Positions 36,401 to 48,481 of a DNA stretch of 64,000 nt are shown here, one piece after another. This DNA is from Megachile rotundata (Eukaryota > Arthropoda > Insecta > Hymenoptera > Megachilidae). Under the pieces are notes generated by a model. It searched no databases and was not told the origin of the DNA. It saw nothing but the letters and a program-made list of their open reading frames with translations. Position 1 is the stretch's first letter, and every line of letters starts with the position of its first letter. The stretch covers positions 6,076,001 through 6,140,000 of the forward strand of contig NC_134983.1 in assembly GCF_050947335.1 (NCBI RefSeq). The letters run 5' to 3'. The position numbers and the translations under genes are program-made.

Positions 36401-37080
36401 AAGAGTCTTGTTCAACAACGTTGCTATAATTGGAACCTTGTGAAGAATTATAGCTACATAAACTGAAGATTTCTTCCGTGACTATGTTACGGTTGTATAC
36501 GACGCCATATTTTTGCGATGGTTTAGGACCTTGATTTTGGAAGATGTTCTGTACTTGTTTTTTGTAGAGGTTTTTAACAAGGTTGATGTCTTATTTACTG
36601 TTTTGCACAAATTTTAATTTATTTCAGTTTCATCCACTAGAATTTTGGTTTACTTCAATTCTGGAAATTTTTATTTGTTTCAGTTCTAGACTTGACATAA
36701 CTCTCATTATAAACGCATAATAACATAATATATAATGTAGGAATGTAAAATGTAATTATATTCAATTTTTGAACATACTGTTTTTTTTGTACATTCAAAG
36801 TATATTTCGTATTGATATATCATGATAACACATATGTACTTCGTATTGCGCAATGCAATTCTTAATAAAGTGATTTCTGATAAAAAAATTAAACGGATAG
36901 CGAATTAAGAAAAATCCTATATTACTCATCAGGATGAACACGTTTCCAGTGTCCAATGAAAAAGTAAAAAAAATTGATCATCTCTTCAAATACTACAGCT
37001 TTATTGACCACCCTACATGAAGATTTTACCTTGAAGTTATCATGAAATTCCGCTATAAACTATTCGAACAATCCGGTACT
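33411..37080. other. Long stretch without recognised genes
   Basis: Mostly AT-rich. GC-richer patches lie at 33470-33720, 35040-35230 and 35880-36230. The last contains a 122-codon open frame without a domain (35851-36219, plus) and a 7-bp hairpin CACCTGC/GCAGGTG near 36092. 33930-34260 has loosely repeated TAATTTTATATTAATTTTAATTG words. Confidence 0.45.
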
Positions 37081-37640
37081 ATAAGAAAGAGGAGAATCCA
37101 CGGGGACAGTAGACTAACGCTAGACGTTGCTAGACCGGTCCCAGATAAAAAGTAACCGTTCACTTGTGCACCACTGACTGGTGTGCGCTTCAGCAGTTGT
37201 TGGTTGTTTCGTTCACCAGGTTAGTACTGTCGATCGATGTAGCCGAGTCTCTTTAACATTGTTACCCTGCTCCTCCTTCCTCTTGTACTGTTTCTTTATT
37301 TTGATCATGCGGGTCTGCTGTTCTGCGTGCCACAGCTACATATATAATACACGTACAGCCTATACCCACTGGCCTATAGCAGCTAGCCTGGCAACCTGCT
37401 TCAACGGTTCTCTCCTCTTTTCCTCCCTTTCTTCTTCTTCCTCTTGGCCGGCTATAAACGCAGGTTTAGGTCTATCCGCAGTGACGGCGTATCTTTCGGT
37501 CCACTCAGGATCATTGTCCTTTAATCCTTTGATCCTTTGATCGCCGGGGACCGGGCGGGTCACGAGCAGGACGCGATTCGAGTGACATGGGACACCATGG
37601 ACGCAAGAACACTCTGGCACGTGCTTCAACCTTTATCTAT
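37081..37640. promoter_or_regulatory. GC-rich islet, candidate promoter/5' exon
   Basis: Clear compositional island. A TATA-like GATAAAAAG (37143-37151) lies upstream of initiator-like TCAG words, and CACCAGGTTAGTA at about 37214-37226 resembles a 5' splice site on the plus strand. GGGCGGG occurs near 37553. Open frames on both strands (37181-37540 plus, 37360-37629 minus) have no recognised domain. All functional reading is inference. Confidence 0.25.
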
Positions 37641-38336
37641 CGGACACGACGATTTTTTACGGAAGACACAATGGAACAATCGAAGTAGCGAACTTTGATT
37701 TAACTTGGTAATAAGGACCACAAAGACTTTTGCGACTTTTGCTTTCTTAATATGGTGTTCTTTTTGAAAGGTTAATTCTTTCTTATGTTTTGGCAATTTA
37801 TTTTTACTCGTTTCAGTGAAGGAATTGAGAAATCTTTCGGTAAATAATTTACATGAAATAGATGCAAACATAGACATATGAGTGTTCAAGTTTGGCATAT
37901 GAATATTTTAACATTTTCTTATTAAAATATAATGGTCATTCTACAGGTTCATTTTAAGTTGCAGAATTTGTTAAAGAGGTCTTTTCGAGATCTGTGTTGA
38001 TTTTCGTCGAGATAAAGAATTAATGTACATTATTAATTTATTAATGTCTACATTAATTTATATATTCATTTCTCGTTTGGTTGTTCATTTTTCAACTTCA
38101 TATTTAATTTTAAAATAAGTGTGCATTCATCGATGTGCATAAACCTATACATTATGTGTACAATGTTATAGGTTTAGGTAAAAAATATTTATTCCAGACT
38201 GTCATAATAAATCAAATGGTCGGTCACCTTTCAAGTATAAAACATTCAGTCAATTCATACATGAAATATTTCCTAAATTAATATATGAAATATTTCTTAA
38301 ATTAATGACAATATTCTACGCCCTCGTGGGTTCATA
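37641..38336. other. AT-rich sequence, nothing recognised
   Basis: No coding or repeat structure noted. Confidence 0.5.
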
Positions 38337-38566
38337 TTAACCCTTAAATGCATATAGTTGTATAAATGCAACATACCAGTTTTAATCTTATAAATTTTAT
38401 ACAAAATGTAGGAAACCTGCAATGAGTAGTGTTGCAGATATGCCACGTACCAATCAAATACACAATAGCGTCATCTGTTCGTTTTAATTTGAATCAACCG
38501 TTTTCAAGGTATTTTGTTAGTTGATAGCTTTTGGTAAAATTAGAAAATCATGCATTTAAGGGTTAA
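38337..38566. mobile_element. piggyBac-type MITE, ~230 bp
   Basis: TTAACCCTTAAATGCAT at 38337-38353 is exactly complementary to ATGCATTTAAGGGTTAA at 38550-38566. TTAA at both outer ends is the invariant piggyBac target duplication, and the CCCTT...AAGGG termini are typical of insect piggyBac relatives. The interior (222 bp between the TTAA copies, terminal repeats included) has no transposase, so it is non-autonomous. Perfect 13-bp terminal repeats suggest a relatively young insertion. Confidence 0.85.
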
Positions 38567-39480
38567 TTTTCCGTAGATCATACGTTCAATCCATATAAGC
38601 ATCGGAATATCCGATAGAGTCGATCCGCTAATACTGCGAATGGAATGATAATTTACTCAAATCGTGACAAAGCAAAAAGGAAACGGAGGGACAAAATGAT
38701 CGCTTACACCTGTAATCTTCGAACGGATCTCTTTCGTGTCTGCGAATCCTCCCATCGACTGCTATCGCGTTATAAGAGAAGTCGGCAGGACGAGACACAG
38801 AGAGATACTAACTAATGATGCGGCTACGTTATGCGACAGATACTCATGAATTCAGTTTGTTGGTCCGATGATTTTTCGTGGCGGGTAGATGTGGGCATAG
38901 GGGCAAGTCGAGCTATCGAAGAAGGCAGCCAGCCAGTCAAGTTAGGTGCTATGGACTATCGTGTTCGAGCAGCCGAGTGACCCGACACCGTGCGCCTACG
39001 GCAGGTGCTTGCCTCTTACAGCCTTTCTCGCTGGTGTCGGCTCTTCTCGTGCCTTTAATGCCGTCTTGGTAAGAGCCAGACCCAGAAGAAGTACCCTCGG
39101 CATCTGCCTCTCTCTCTGGACAGGGCGCGAGAGTTCGAGATCGTTCGGAACGAGTGGGGAAAAAGAGGATCGGAGCCACGCGCCAACTATCCCCTCTACG
39201 TTTCCTCCTCCTCCTCTTTCTACATACGACGTTCTATGCTACCTATGTGCTAGATGTGTACAGACACCGCTACTCTCAAGGTACTTCTGATTAACTCATT
39301 CGCTGTCACCGTTGCGACACGGAGTGTCACGCGTCGATGGTGAGCCGATTACGTGTCGATTGACTATAGGCGCAAGGTCAGAGACTGAGCCTGCACCTTC
39401 CGCGATCAAAAATCACTTCACACGTCGCTGAACGCGGCAGACAGCGTGTGTGAGCAAGGTAATTTGTGGGGAAGAATACT
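38567..39480 (+). promoter_or_regulatory. GC-rich block with strong 5' splice-like sites (candidate untranslated exon)
   Basis: 38870-39470 is one of the most GC/CpG-rich parts of the window. It carries splice-donor-like CTTG|GTAAGAG (39068/39069) and AAG|GTAATTT (39458/39459) on the plus strand, with AT-rich sequence starting immediately after the second, as at many insect first-exon boundaries. Open frames (38878-39290 plus, 38949-39179 minus) show no domain. No core promoter is certain; transcript evidence would decide. Confidence 0.28.
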
Positions 39481-40270
39481 GGAGTTTGAACGTTTGCTTC
39501 TTTTTAACAAAATAATCGTGAATTTTCAATGAAACAAACGTGAAAACACATTCTTTTTTTTAATAACACAAACATAACAATGCGTTTCTTTTTAACGAAA
39601 CAAATGCGAAAATATGTTGAAATAAACGAATATTCATATGTCATGTAATAATGTATTTCGAAGTTATTAAAAATGTGAAAAAGGGCAAACCTCGAAATAG
39701 TTCATTTTTATAATGAAAAGTGTATATTTATTTTCATAAAAAGAATCAGGTAAACAAATGTTATATTATATTATATTATTCTTCTTCTATGCAATGAGCA
39801 CATGAATGATGCAACTGGCACGTCACTTCCTTTATAACCCTAATGAAAATAATGGATACAATGAAATTCACTTTTTAAGTTAGTACTATTTCTGTAATTA
39901 CGAGATAAACATTCTGTATCGTCATCGTCACTAGTATAAATTAACATCCTCTGATACATCGTTTCACACAAAAATATAAAAATAATAATCGCAATGAAAA
40001 TTAAAGCATTGTAGATATAATATAATTTTGTTCCTCAAAATATTGTGAGGAACAATTATGGAGATTTTTATTGGATCCTCAAGTAAGCGATTGCTGTTCA
40101 ACCTGTGACATACAGTCGATTTTAACTCCCTGCAAAACAGTGTAAATAATCTGAAATCTTTTCAAAATACTTAAAGCAGCAAAGTGCTGTATACACACGG
40201 AATGAGCTAACAATAACAAAGCTTGACAAGGAACGGTCAATGATTAATACAAAAGAGATTTCATTTCCGT
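39481..40270. other. AT-rich sequence, nothing recognised
   Basis: No coding signal; short TATAT/TTATA runs only. Confidence 0.5.
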
Positions 40271-40790
40271 ATCCACGAACGAAATAATTTTCGAGCTCCA
40301 TTTCCAGCGTTTCCTTCATCCGGTGCTGGTTGTTTCGCGACGAAAAGGACGTACGGTGGCTGGCCACATCAAAATCGAGAAACGGTACCGACAAAAAGCT
40401 CGAGCATGGAGCACAATGCACGCCCACTCCGGCATTATTTTCAATTCCATGCATTCAGCCATTGAGCTGGCTCCGGAATCGCTATTCCTTCATTCGGAAT
40501 CGGCTTTCATTATTAAAACCACAAGCCAGCGAGTACTCGTACGCTGGTGATCACTCGTGTGAGTACTCGTATAAAGTCTTATATTATTCGCATTGATAAA
40601 TGATCGCCGCCGCGTCATGGCGAACAATGATGCAGAAAACGTTTGCCGCCGACGCTACAATCAGCCGGATGCGAGCGACGCCACTCGCCCGTCCACTTCT
40701 GGGGCCCTTTTGACCCGGGAGCTGTCGTATGGGGTTCTTCAATCACCCCGGTGAAACTCAAGGACGAAAATGAATTGTTTAATCCTCTCG
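40271..40790. other. GC-rich islet without recognised gene
   Basis: GC/CpG-rich, with GAGTACTCGTA words at about 40528-40572 forming overlapping short palindromes. Open frames on both strands (40323-40596 plus, 40615-40935 minus) have no known domain. Confidence 0.35.
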
Positions 40791-43700
40791 TTTCTTTGTG
40801 TTTGTTTTCTAAATTACAAATGGATGAACTCTGAATACAGTGACTGAAGGATTGCAAATGGACAGCAGTTTGAAGTTTTAAGTTTAAAGAACTGTAAGAT
40901 ATATTGAGTTGATTATGCTCTTTTATAAACTTCACAAACTATTTTGTAAGCAATATCAATCAACGATGTATTTGTATGTAAATATTTGTAATATCATTAT
41001 CAACATGTATTCAATTATTAATCAATGCATATTGTACATATTATTAATACATATTATATACAAATATTTGTAATTTTATTACAGTATAAATGTTTATATA
41101 CGGTAATAAATATTTTATACGGTATGTTGAGAGGAAGAAGCCGGTAAGCGACGTTTTAATTATACGTAAATTTTTAATAATAACGATCTATAAACGTATT
41201 GCAAGGCATCCATGGCACAGGTACGCGTTTATAGTTTGCACAAATTATTATAAAGTCAGTTTTACCTTATTTGCATTCTCTTACGATTTCACGAACAAGA
41301 CGCTGCCGAAACATCTGGCGACACACGAATGCGTGCACATAAATCAGTAATTAAAGTATCATTAACGAAGATCTTAAATTAATAGAATCCGCTCTTAATT
41401 TTTTTACAACCTGACATTACAAAACCGTATAAAAATATAAGCTTGCGTGTCACAGCTGCGAAACCTATCATGATATCGTCCTTGAAATTCAAGCACAGAT
41501 GAGTGAACAAGAAAATATTGGTCTTAAGGACTGTCTATAAATTTTTGCCATTAATCTATTTTCCTTTGTCAGTTAAAATAGACAGAGCTGTTACTAAGGC
41601 TGTTTTTGTAAATTAAAACAGATGGAGCTGTTAAGAAGACTATTTTTACAAGACAATCAAAGCTGAAAGGCTGTATATAAATTCCAGCGCATAAAGATAT
41701 TAATAAGATTGTTTTCATAAATTAAAACAGGTGGACGTTTGTTACAAATTTGTAACAAGGTTTGTTACAAAAAAGGAGGATAATTAAATTAAAAGAAACG
41801 AGTTGCTAATATATTATTTAACATTACGTGGTAAACATTGTATCAAGTTTCCTAAAGTACAAAATAGTAAAATTATACCGATCAAACCTTGAATGAATAC
41901 ATGTCGAGTGTTCAATATTTGCTACACACGCTATCACCACAGTAATTTTGTCCAAGATAGTTAATACCTATATCAATTATAGTGGTCACCGGAGTGGGAA
42001 ATTTCATGTCGATGAATTACGAGAAGTCATCTATTTTAATTAAGGATAAACGAACTATCATCATGCCTAAAGATGAAAAGATGAATAAAAGGATGAATAT
42101 GAGTTCGAGCTACTCTTGTAAGACAAGTGTCATATGTTATTTACATCAAACCAGTTTATAGAATAATTCGAGGAAAGATCGATTACCTTGTAAGATCAGA
42201 TTACATTTATTTCTGTCCAATTAAACATTAGTTATTACTAAGATGACGAGGTTTCCGAATAATGATACAACTTCTGATAAAAGGAATTTATCAAATTGTG
42301 CTACAATTATGTCCTATGCATGTTATATATTTTATCATTAATCTCTGCATGTTCAAGGATAAAACAATTATATCCATTAGTGTCTTAAGTGCAGTACAAA
42401 ATTTTTCGTTATTGGGCTTTTTATTTCTTTTATTAGCAGGTGAAGTATTATGTGACTCAAGTGCATACAATTTAAATCTATACGTTCATAAAGAGTGTCT
42501 TCTTTTTTTACATACTTTCGTTTACTTTTTACTTCCACGTTTTCGTTTACTTCAAAATAAATAATTATATTCATTTTCAATTTGCAACCCGGTGGGCACC
42601 GAAATAATATTACTAAGGCAACGAAAAGGTTAACGAAGAAAGAAGTGAAGCTTATAATGAATGTCTTAATATTTTCACGCAAAAAGTGCGTTCACGGTGC
42701 GTTTATGTCCAACGGAACAGGCTTTAAATATTTTCTTCAGATTATTTACTGCAATTGGGAAGCTTATGTTCACTCATGATCGTGTAATGAAACGGTACCC
42801 TGCTGTTTTACGTAGATTTCCAGGAAGTTTATTAAGAGATTTTTAATTCAATACGCAACGTCCTTCCATTCATATTTCTGACATTGTTTGTTTTTATTAT
42901 TCAATTTCATGTTATTCGAAGTTTCTTGTGTTTTAATTAAAACATTTAATCCTTCTGTTCACTTGTAACAGAACGTATAATGTTTAATGAAGTAAGAAAA
43001 CATTAAGATGGAATAATATTTAAGTTTATTTTAAAATAAAATTTTTTTGTGCAAACATAATTCAGTCGTTTAAAATACATTGTATATATTTACATATTTA
43101 AATAAATTTTTTGAACGTATATTACATCAAATAACTTATTTTTTGTTGCTCATTATGCACTATTTTATTCTCTGTAAATATATTTTTTGTAAAAATATAT
43201 CACGACCTATTCCATATTTTATTACGTTAAAATTGCATTTTAAATTTGTGTTTGTAAAATTTTTATTACGAATATAATATTATAAAAAGAATTCTTTCCT
43301 TGCCATAAATATCAATAAACCGCAGAAAAGGTCGTGAAATTCATTTCCAACAAAAAGCAAAGAAAAATTATATGAATGAGAAACATGATTGTGCCACGGG
43401 GACTCGAACACAATAAAACGGCAGTAAATTTAATTAATAGCGCATTAAAAAATTGTACACGTAATCAAGGGAAAAATCATGACCAAAAGCATCCGAGTTC
43501 GTGTTCTACAACATAGCTTAATGTTACAAAAATTCCGACGAGAACTATTCCGTTTTACCGAGATCCGTTAATCACTGTAAAAATCGGTTTTGGCGTATCC
43601 GATCATAAACTCTTTTCTTTACACCTTGTATGTTTCCTTTTCTACACTCGCGACGAGACGAGAAATTCCCGTGATGTCCAGCTGCGTTCAGACACCATTC

Positions 43701-44822
43701 AATTTCGAGATTATGGGTGGGTTAGAGCTTTGGCTAATTGAATTAATGAGAGTTTACGACACGCTGAGCTTCGTGTAATTATCGTTTTCACGTTTGCCTT
43801 TGAAATGTCGGTCGCTGGGAATTCGTTTCCAGCGTGTTTTTTTGTTTCTAATGGACATTGACGACGTGAAAGTTAATGAACTTTCATTCGTATAATAGAT
43901 CGTTTTACATGAAATAGCAAATTTCGAAGTATTCGACATAATTTGATAGCCCAAAGATATTTAATCTGACATTATTAAAGTTACATAAAAATAGTTAAAT
44001 GGTTAACCACTCTTTACATCCAAATTTTAATTACACAGTCTCCTTTAAATTCGATTACTCATACTGCTCTATAAAGCTTTGTATCGTAATTTACTTTTAT
44101 ACCTTGATTGTTTCACCGCTTCTGTCATTAAATGACGAAATGCAATAACTTTTTTAATACCTTGAGAACCTTGGCATTAGCAAGATGTCCAGAAGAAGGC
44201 AAGATGGCGGTGACTTCAAACTGGAATAACAAAACATCAGAAGGTTCACCTGGTATCGTTATTACCAAATTTTTACAGGATATTACAAAACACATCAAGC
44301 TGTACGTCAGATGGCCCGTGTTAATTAAGCCACCGTTGTGAAAAACGGTCTCAGAGAATGGCGGTTCGTCGCTCCCGGCGAAACATCGTAACATGGGGTG
44401 GAACGATAAAATACCATGATTTAGTTCGTCAGTACACCATAGAACGTAATTTTCTGCCCACGTGAAATTGCATGTTTAATCAGTGTTAACAGGGAATGTT
44501 TTCTTCAATCTCGACTATTTAATACGTTATATGACATAATACTTAAAAAACATAAGTCACGTTTAGAAAAGATTCAGAACTCATAGTTTCGAATATTTGT
44601 CAAAATATTACAAATGAATTAAACATAAAAAATATTGGATTTATTAAAAATAAATTAACAATTTGACTACAAAAGCCATTTATACCACATATGTGAAATA
44701 CTGTATCAAATAAGACACCCTTAATAACTATAGATCACAAGGTCAACAATTTTTGAAATGTAAATATTCTTTTAATTAGCATAAATACTACATAATTCAT
44801 CTATGAGTCAGTCCTCATAAAA
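40791..44822. other. Long AT-rich stretch without recognised genes
   Basis: Open frames (41090-41350, 42262-42564, 42377-42682 minus, 44128-44394 minus) have no recognisable domain. At 41560-41740, degenerate ~60-bp repeats of 'AAATTAAAACAGATGGAGCTGTTA' occur. GC-richer patches at 43590-43870 and 44160-44420 are unassigned. Confidence 0.45.
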
Positions 44823-45785
44823 CAGCAATTGCAGATCTATTTTATTACACGGGTCCTACGCTCAAAATATCAGATTAGTACCTTAATGAAGAAATAGCAG
44901 ATATAGATTTTATACTATCGTGCTGATAAAAGTTTACTGCATGATGTGTTCGAAAAACTTTTCTAATCAAAGAATTTTCTCTTAAATGTTGTTTTAAAAT
45001 CTTTCCAACGTGTTTATGAATGAGGCTGATTTCGAACTCGCCACTGAAACTCTGGTAGACCTAAATCTGTATCGACGCCATGTACGGAAAAACGCATTTT
45101 AAGGATTACAGAATAAAATTCCGGAATCAGCTTAAGAAGAATATTTGATGCCGAAGGAATCGGTACCACTCCTGTTTGCAGAACGTTTTATAAGCAGTTA
45201 CTCCATTTCACATCATGTCCAACGAGTGCAAGCACTCGCTTCATCAGACTATCGCGCAGGAATTCAATGTTAACAGTGGCCATTCATAAAGTGTGTCGAA
45301 TCCGAAATTCGTATTTCACATTTTATTTGTCGGTGCTGCATTTATACGAAATAGAATTACGGGTATACATAATGATCACGTATGGGCAAAAGACTTTACA
45401 CGTTTATTCGAACAAACGACACAATTTTTCATCAAATATTTGGATGGATATAATGGGAAGTCACCTCATCAGCCCTGTAAGATCTTTAAATCGAATTTCA
45501 AGTGTTACTTATTTGAATATCTTGGTGACTACATTACTACCGTACACGAGCGATATGCCTTTGGCAGAAAGATTATTGATCTGATACATGCATGATGAAA
45601 CTCCACCTCATTTTGCGCGTAATGTGCGAGAGCACTTAAACACGGTGCTCGATCAAAGGTGGATTGGACGCGGCGGACCAGTTGCATGGACTCTTCGGAC
45701 CCCGACTCAAATCCTTGCGGTTTCCTTTTAAGGTAATAAATATTTAAAAAGCAAATTGTATTCGTCGGTAATATATGAAAATAAA
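44823..45785 (+). pseudogene. Decayed Tc1/mariner-type transposase, copy 2
   Basis: Nearly identical to copy 1 across the helix-turn-helix and core segments. One frame stays open over 100 codons (45293-45595), containing 'FVGAAFIRNRITGIHNDHVW', 'FFIKYLDGYNGKSPH' and 'YLFEYLGDYITTVHERYAF'. Shifted frames then give 'MHD' + 'PPHFARNVREHLNTVLDQRW', 'IGRGGPVAW' and a broken 'SPDLNP' zone (about 45590-45735). It shares the three in-frame stops of copy 1 (here 45021, 45027, 45045) but lacks the copy 1 deletion after the 'AF' motif. The right end fades out near 45785, so it is also truncated. Non-functional. Confidence 0.85.
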
Positions 45786-46449
45786 CTTTTCAAACCACAT
45801 TTTCCATTGATTGGATTGTTTCAAAAGATAATGTAATCACCAGCTATTATTTCAACAGTTTCGTATAACGTTCCAATATTTTTCTTGGAAAAGACAGATT
45901 TAGATGATCAGCCACCACTATTAACGAACATTGATTATATTGAAACAATCTGACTCTTTATAGCATACCATTTTTCTTTTCTTATTATTAATGAGTTTGA
46001 AGTTGAAGTTTTCACATTGTGTAACATTGTATAAGGGCTTGCATATAAATTGTTAAACTCAAATCAAATTTTGCGTCCGACATTTAAGATTTATAGATAT
46101 ATTCTTTAAATAATTTTTGAGACAATGACCACGGAATCTTTGCACTGCCCTATTACATATGTTATTAACATTTAAATATTTTTTTATTGTTTGAAAGAAT
46201 AACGAGGGACCTTTTTCTTGCGTATTATCATGCTATTATATTTTTCTGAAGTTATCGTTGCAGCATCAGATTTGTCTGAAATATTAACATTGCTGTTTTT
46301 GTATTTATCACCTATAATTTTAGCTCATGCTTGTTTCCAATTTCCATAAACGTTAATGTATTTTCTCTAACTTTAATTATTAATTGTTTAATATCATTGA
46401 ATTTCCTATTATTCTTGTTCCTGCAAATGGAATTCTAAATAAATAACTA
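45786..46449. other. AT-rich sequence, nothing recognised
   Basis: No coding or repeat structure noted. Confidence 0.5.
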
Positions 46450-46641
46450 TTAACCCCTTGGCTTATAATATCGAGTCAGACTCGTGACGCTCGTTACAGT
46501 TAAAATATGTCTATAATACGAAGATCGTTAAATATATAATATACCTAACATTTCAACGTTCTTCATTTATCTTAACACTGCAGTAATAATTAGGCAGCTC
46601 TGACTAACGCAACTACCGAAAATTGAAGGTTAAGGGGTTAA
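46450..46641. mobile_element. piggyBac-like MITE, ~192 bp
   Basis: TTAACCCCTT (46450-46459) and AAGGGGTTAA (46632-46641) are perfect inverted ends including the TTAA target site. The left interior holds GAGTCAGACTCGTGACG. No coding capacity. Confidence 0.75.
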
Positions 46642-46980
46642 AATGAACGTACACATGAAAGTGAAGGGGATAGTCAAGAAATGTTAACCATTATCACTTC
46701 TTAAATTTCCTTTTGTCAATAGTACCTGTTGCAAAAATTTAAGAGTCACTTAAACACAACTATAAGTAGAATATCAATATCGAGAAGAGAATGCTCCAAA
46801 AAAAGCACGACATAAAGCGCCTCAGAAGTTCCAAATACCCGCATGCGCAACAGGTTCAAACTTCCTTTCATCCACTATGAACTTGCAAAAAGTAAAACTG
46901 AACCAGTCAGCTGTTGCATTGCACCAGACGCTGCTTCATGATGAATACATTGTAACAAGAATTTTAGTAAATAGTTAACT
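46642..46980. other. Unique sequence, nothing recognised
   Basis: AT-rich; an open frame on the minus strand (46875-47087) has no domain. Confidence 0.45.
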
Positions 46981-47079
46981 GTGCAAAAATGTATGAGTAA
47001 CGCTTCAGGTGTTTTTCTCGCAAATAAACGACTCTTCATCTCGCGATATTTAATCCCGTATTCCTGCGGCTGGCGTAGT

Positions 47080-47880
47080 TTTATCACATCGGTGAAGATA
47101 TCGTCCGAGGTGAAACGGCGCCTCGAAACGCGGGAAAGTACGATGACGGAGTTTCGCGTTAATGAGTGTTGGCGCGCGCCACTGTATCAGAGGGGGACGT
47201 TAGCGGTCCGTAAGCAAGCGCACACGCGTCAAAGGAGGACAAGAGGGACGAAGAGGTTAAACACGGCAAGGAGAAAGACGAGAATAAAGAAGCGGCTCTC
47301 TCGTACGCACATACGAAACGGCAGCTGCAGCTGCGAGCTGCCACGCGCCCTCCGCCGCTCGCTCGCTTCTCTTCGGATACCATTTTACAGGTCCGCTCCG
47401 CGACGTTGCTTCCCTCCTCTTCACCTTCCAAGTTCTTTCCCTCTTCACCGGTGCCTCTTTTTCCCCTACTTTGTCCACCCTGTGGCTTTTCTCCTCGTCT
47501 CGCGAGCGCCACCCGTCTTTGGTCATCCTTGTTCACCAGTCGCGGTGACACGCACGCACGCATACTTTCGCAGGGTCGTGCGTCCAAGAGGACCACCGGA
47601 CTCGTCACCTGCACCTCAGCAGACTCCCAACGGTCCTACGGCCACCGTCGACACCTTGCCTAACTTCTTTCAGGCCCCGGGGTGGGGACTGCCAGCGAAA
47701 TTCGGAGATTGAAATCGATTCGACGATAGCAGCCTGATAATGCTTCCACAAACGCGACGTTTCTTGTACACCGGCAAATATTCCATAGACGAGACCTTTC
47801 CGAATATTGACCGGAGCAGCTTGGACCGGGTGTAATGAGCATGAGTACACGCGAGGCAAACGTATAAATGCTAATCAAGC
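47080..47880. promoter_or_regulatory. CpG-rich block, candidate promoter/5' untranslated region
   Basis: The strongest GC/CpG island in the window, with GGCGCGCGCC near 47170, CAGCTGCAGCTGCGAGCTG near 47322 and long pyrimidine runs (47406-47470). A plus-strand CTAAC...TTCTTTCAG| (AG at 47673-47674) has branch-point and acceptor features. Open frames (46981-47712 plus, 47159-47614 minus) are long but R/S/P-rich, with no recognised domain, as expected where CpG-rich sequence lacks stops. Either strand could be transcribed. Confidence 0.35.
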
Positions 47881-48234
47881 TATTGAAAACATTTATAAAA
47901 TGTACACTCCGGATGTAGAGAAAGTGAGAAACGGGGCTCTCGAAATTTCGTAATGGGAACTTTTATCTGGGAGATAGGGAACGTTTAGGGTGACCATCGC
48001 GTGTTCTAAGGAATGATTAAACGTCGCATCTGATATCGACCGCACGCGCGAACAACTTGACGATAAATTCAGTTGATCGTTTCAAATTATATTCTGGAAT
48101 GTTTCTATGTTACATTCCAATAATTTAAGTTGAAGGTTAGAAAATGAATGACTCTTTTTGAAATACGAGGTATTCATTTACGATTCATCATTTTTGGACT
48201 TTCAGCTGTATATGAAAGTGTTTAATTCTGGAGA
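47881..48234. other. Unique sequence, nothing recognised
   Basis: Transition from the CpG-rich block to AT-rich DNA. Confidence 0.45.
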
Positions 48235-48481
48235 CTAATTCCTTGTCCTATTTTGTCACACTCGTGACACCACAGTTGGAATATGCTAAAGCAGACTCAT
48301 TTTCATAAACCAGTATTTTCAATGCAATTTTTGGGATTCGATTTTAATTATAATTTGTACAGTCAAGGATCGAAGACAAAACGTGCTTAACGTTTTAATC
48401 TTTTTTAATTACCTTGATATTGTAGCAATAATTAACTGTGCATGACGCACCTGCTTAGAAAGTTGTAGATTAAGGGATTAA
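48235..48481. mobile_element. piggyBac-like MITE, older relative of the 46450 copy
   Basis: The left end CTAATTCCTT and right end AAGGGATTAA are decayed versions of TTAACCCCTT/AAGGGGTTAA. The interior shares CACTCGTGAC on the left and GCAATAATTA...TGAC.CAC on the right with the element at 46450-46641. It is older by divergence and non-coding. Confidence 0.5.

Noticed and set aside
46981..47712. 243-codon open frame on the plus strand
   Set aside because: R/S/P-rich with no recognisable domain, opposed by another long frame on the minus strand. It is explained by CpG-rich, stop-poor sequence.
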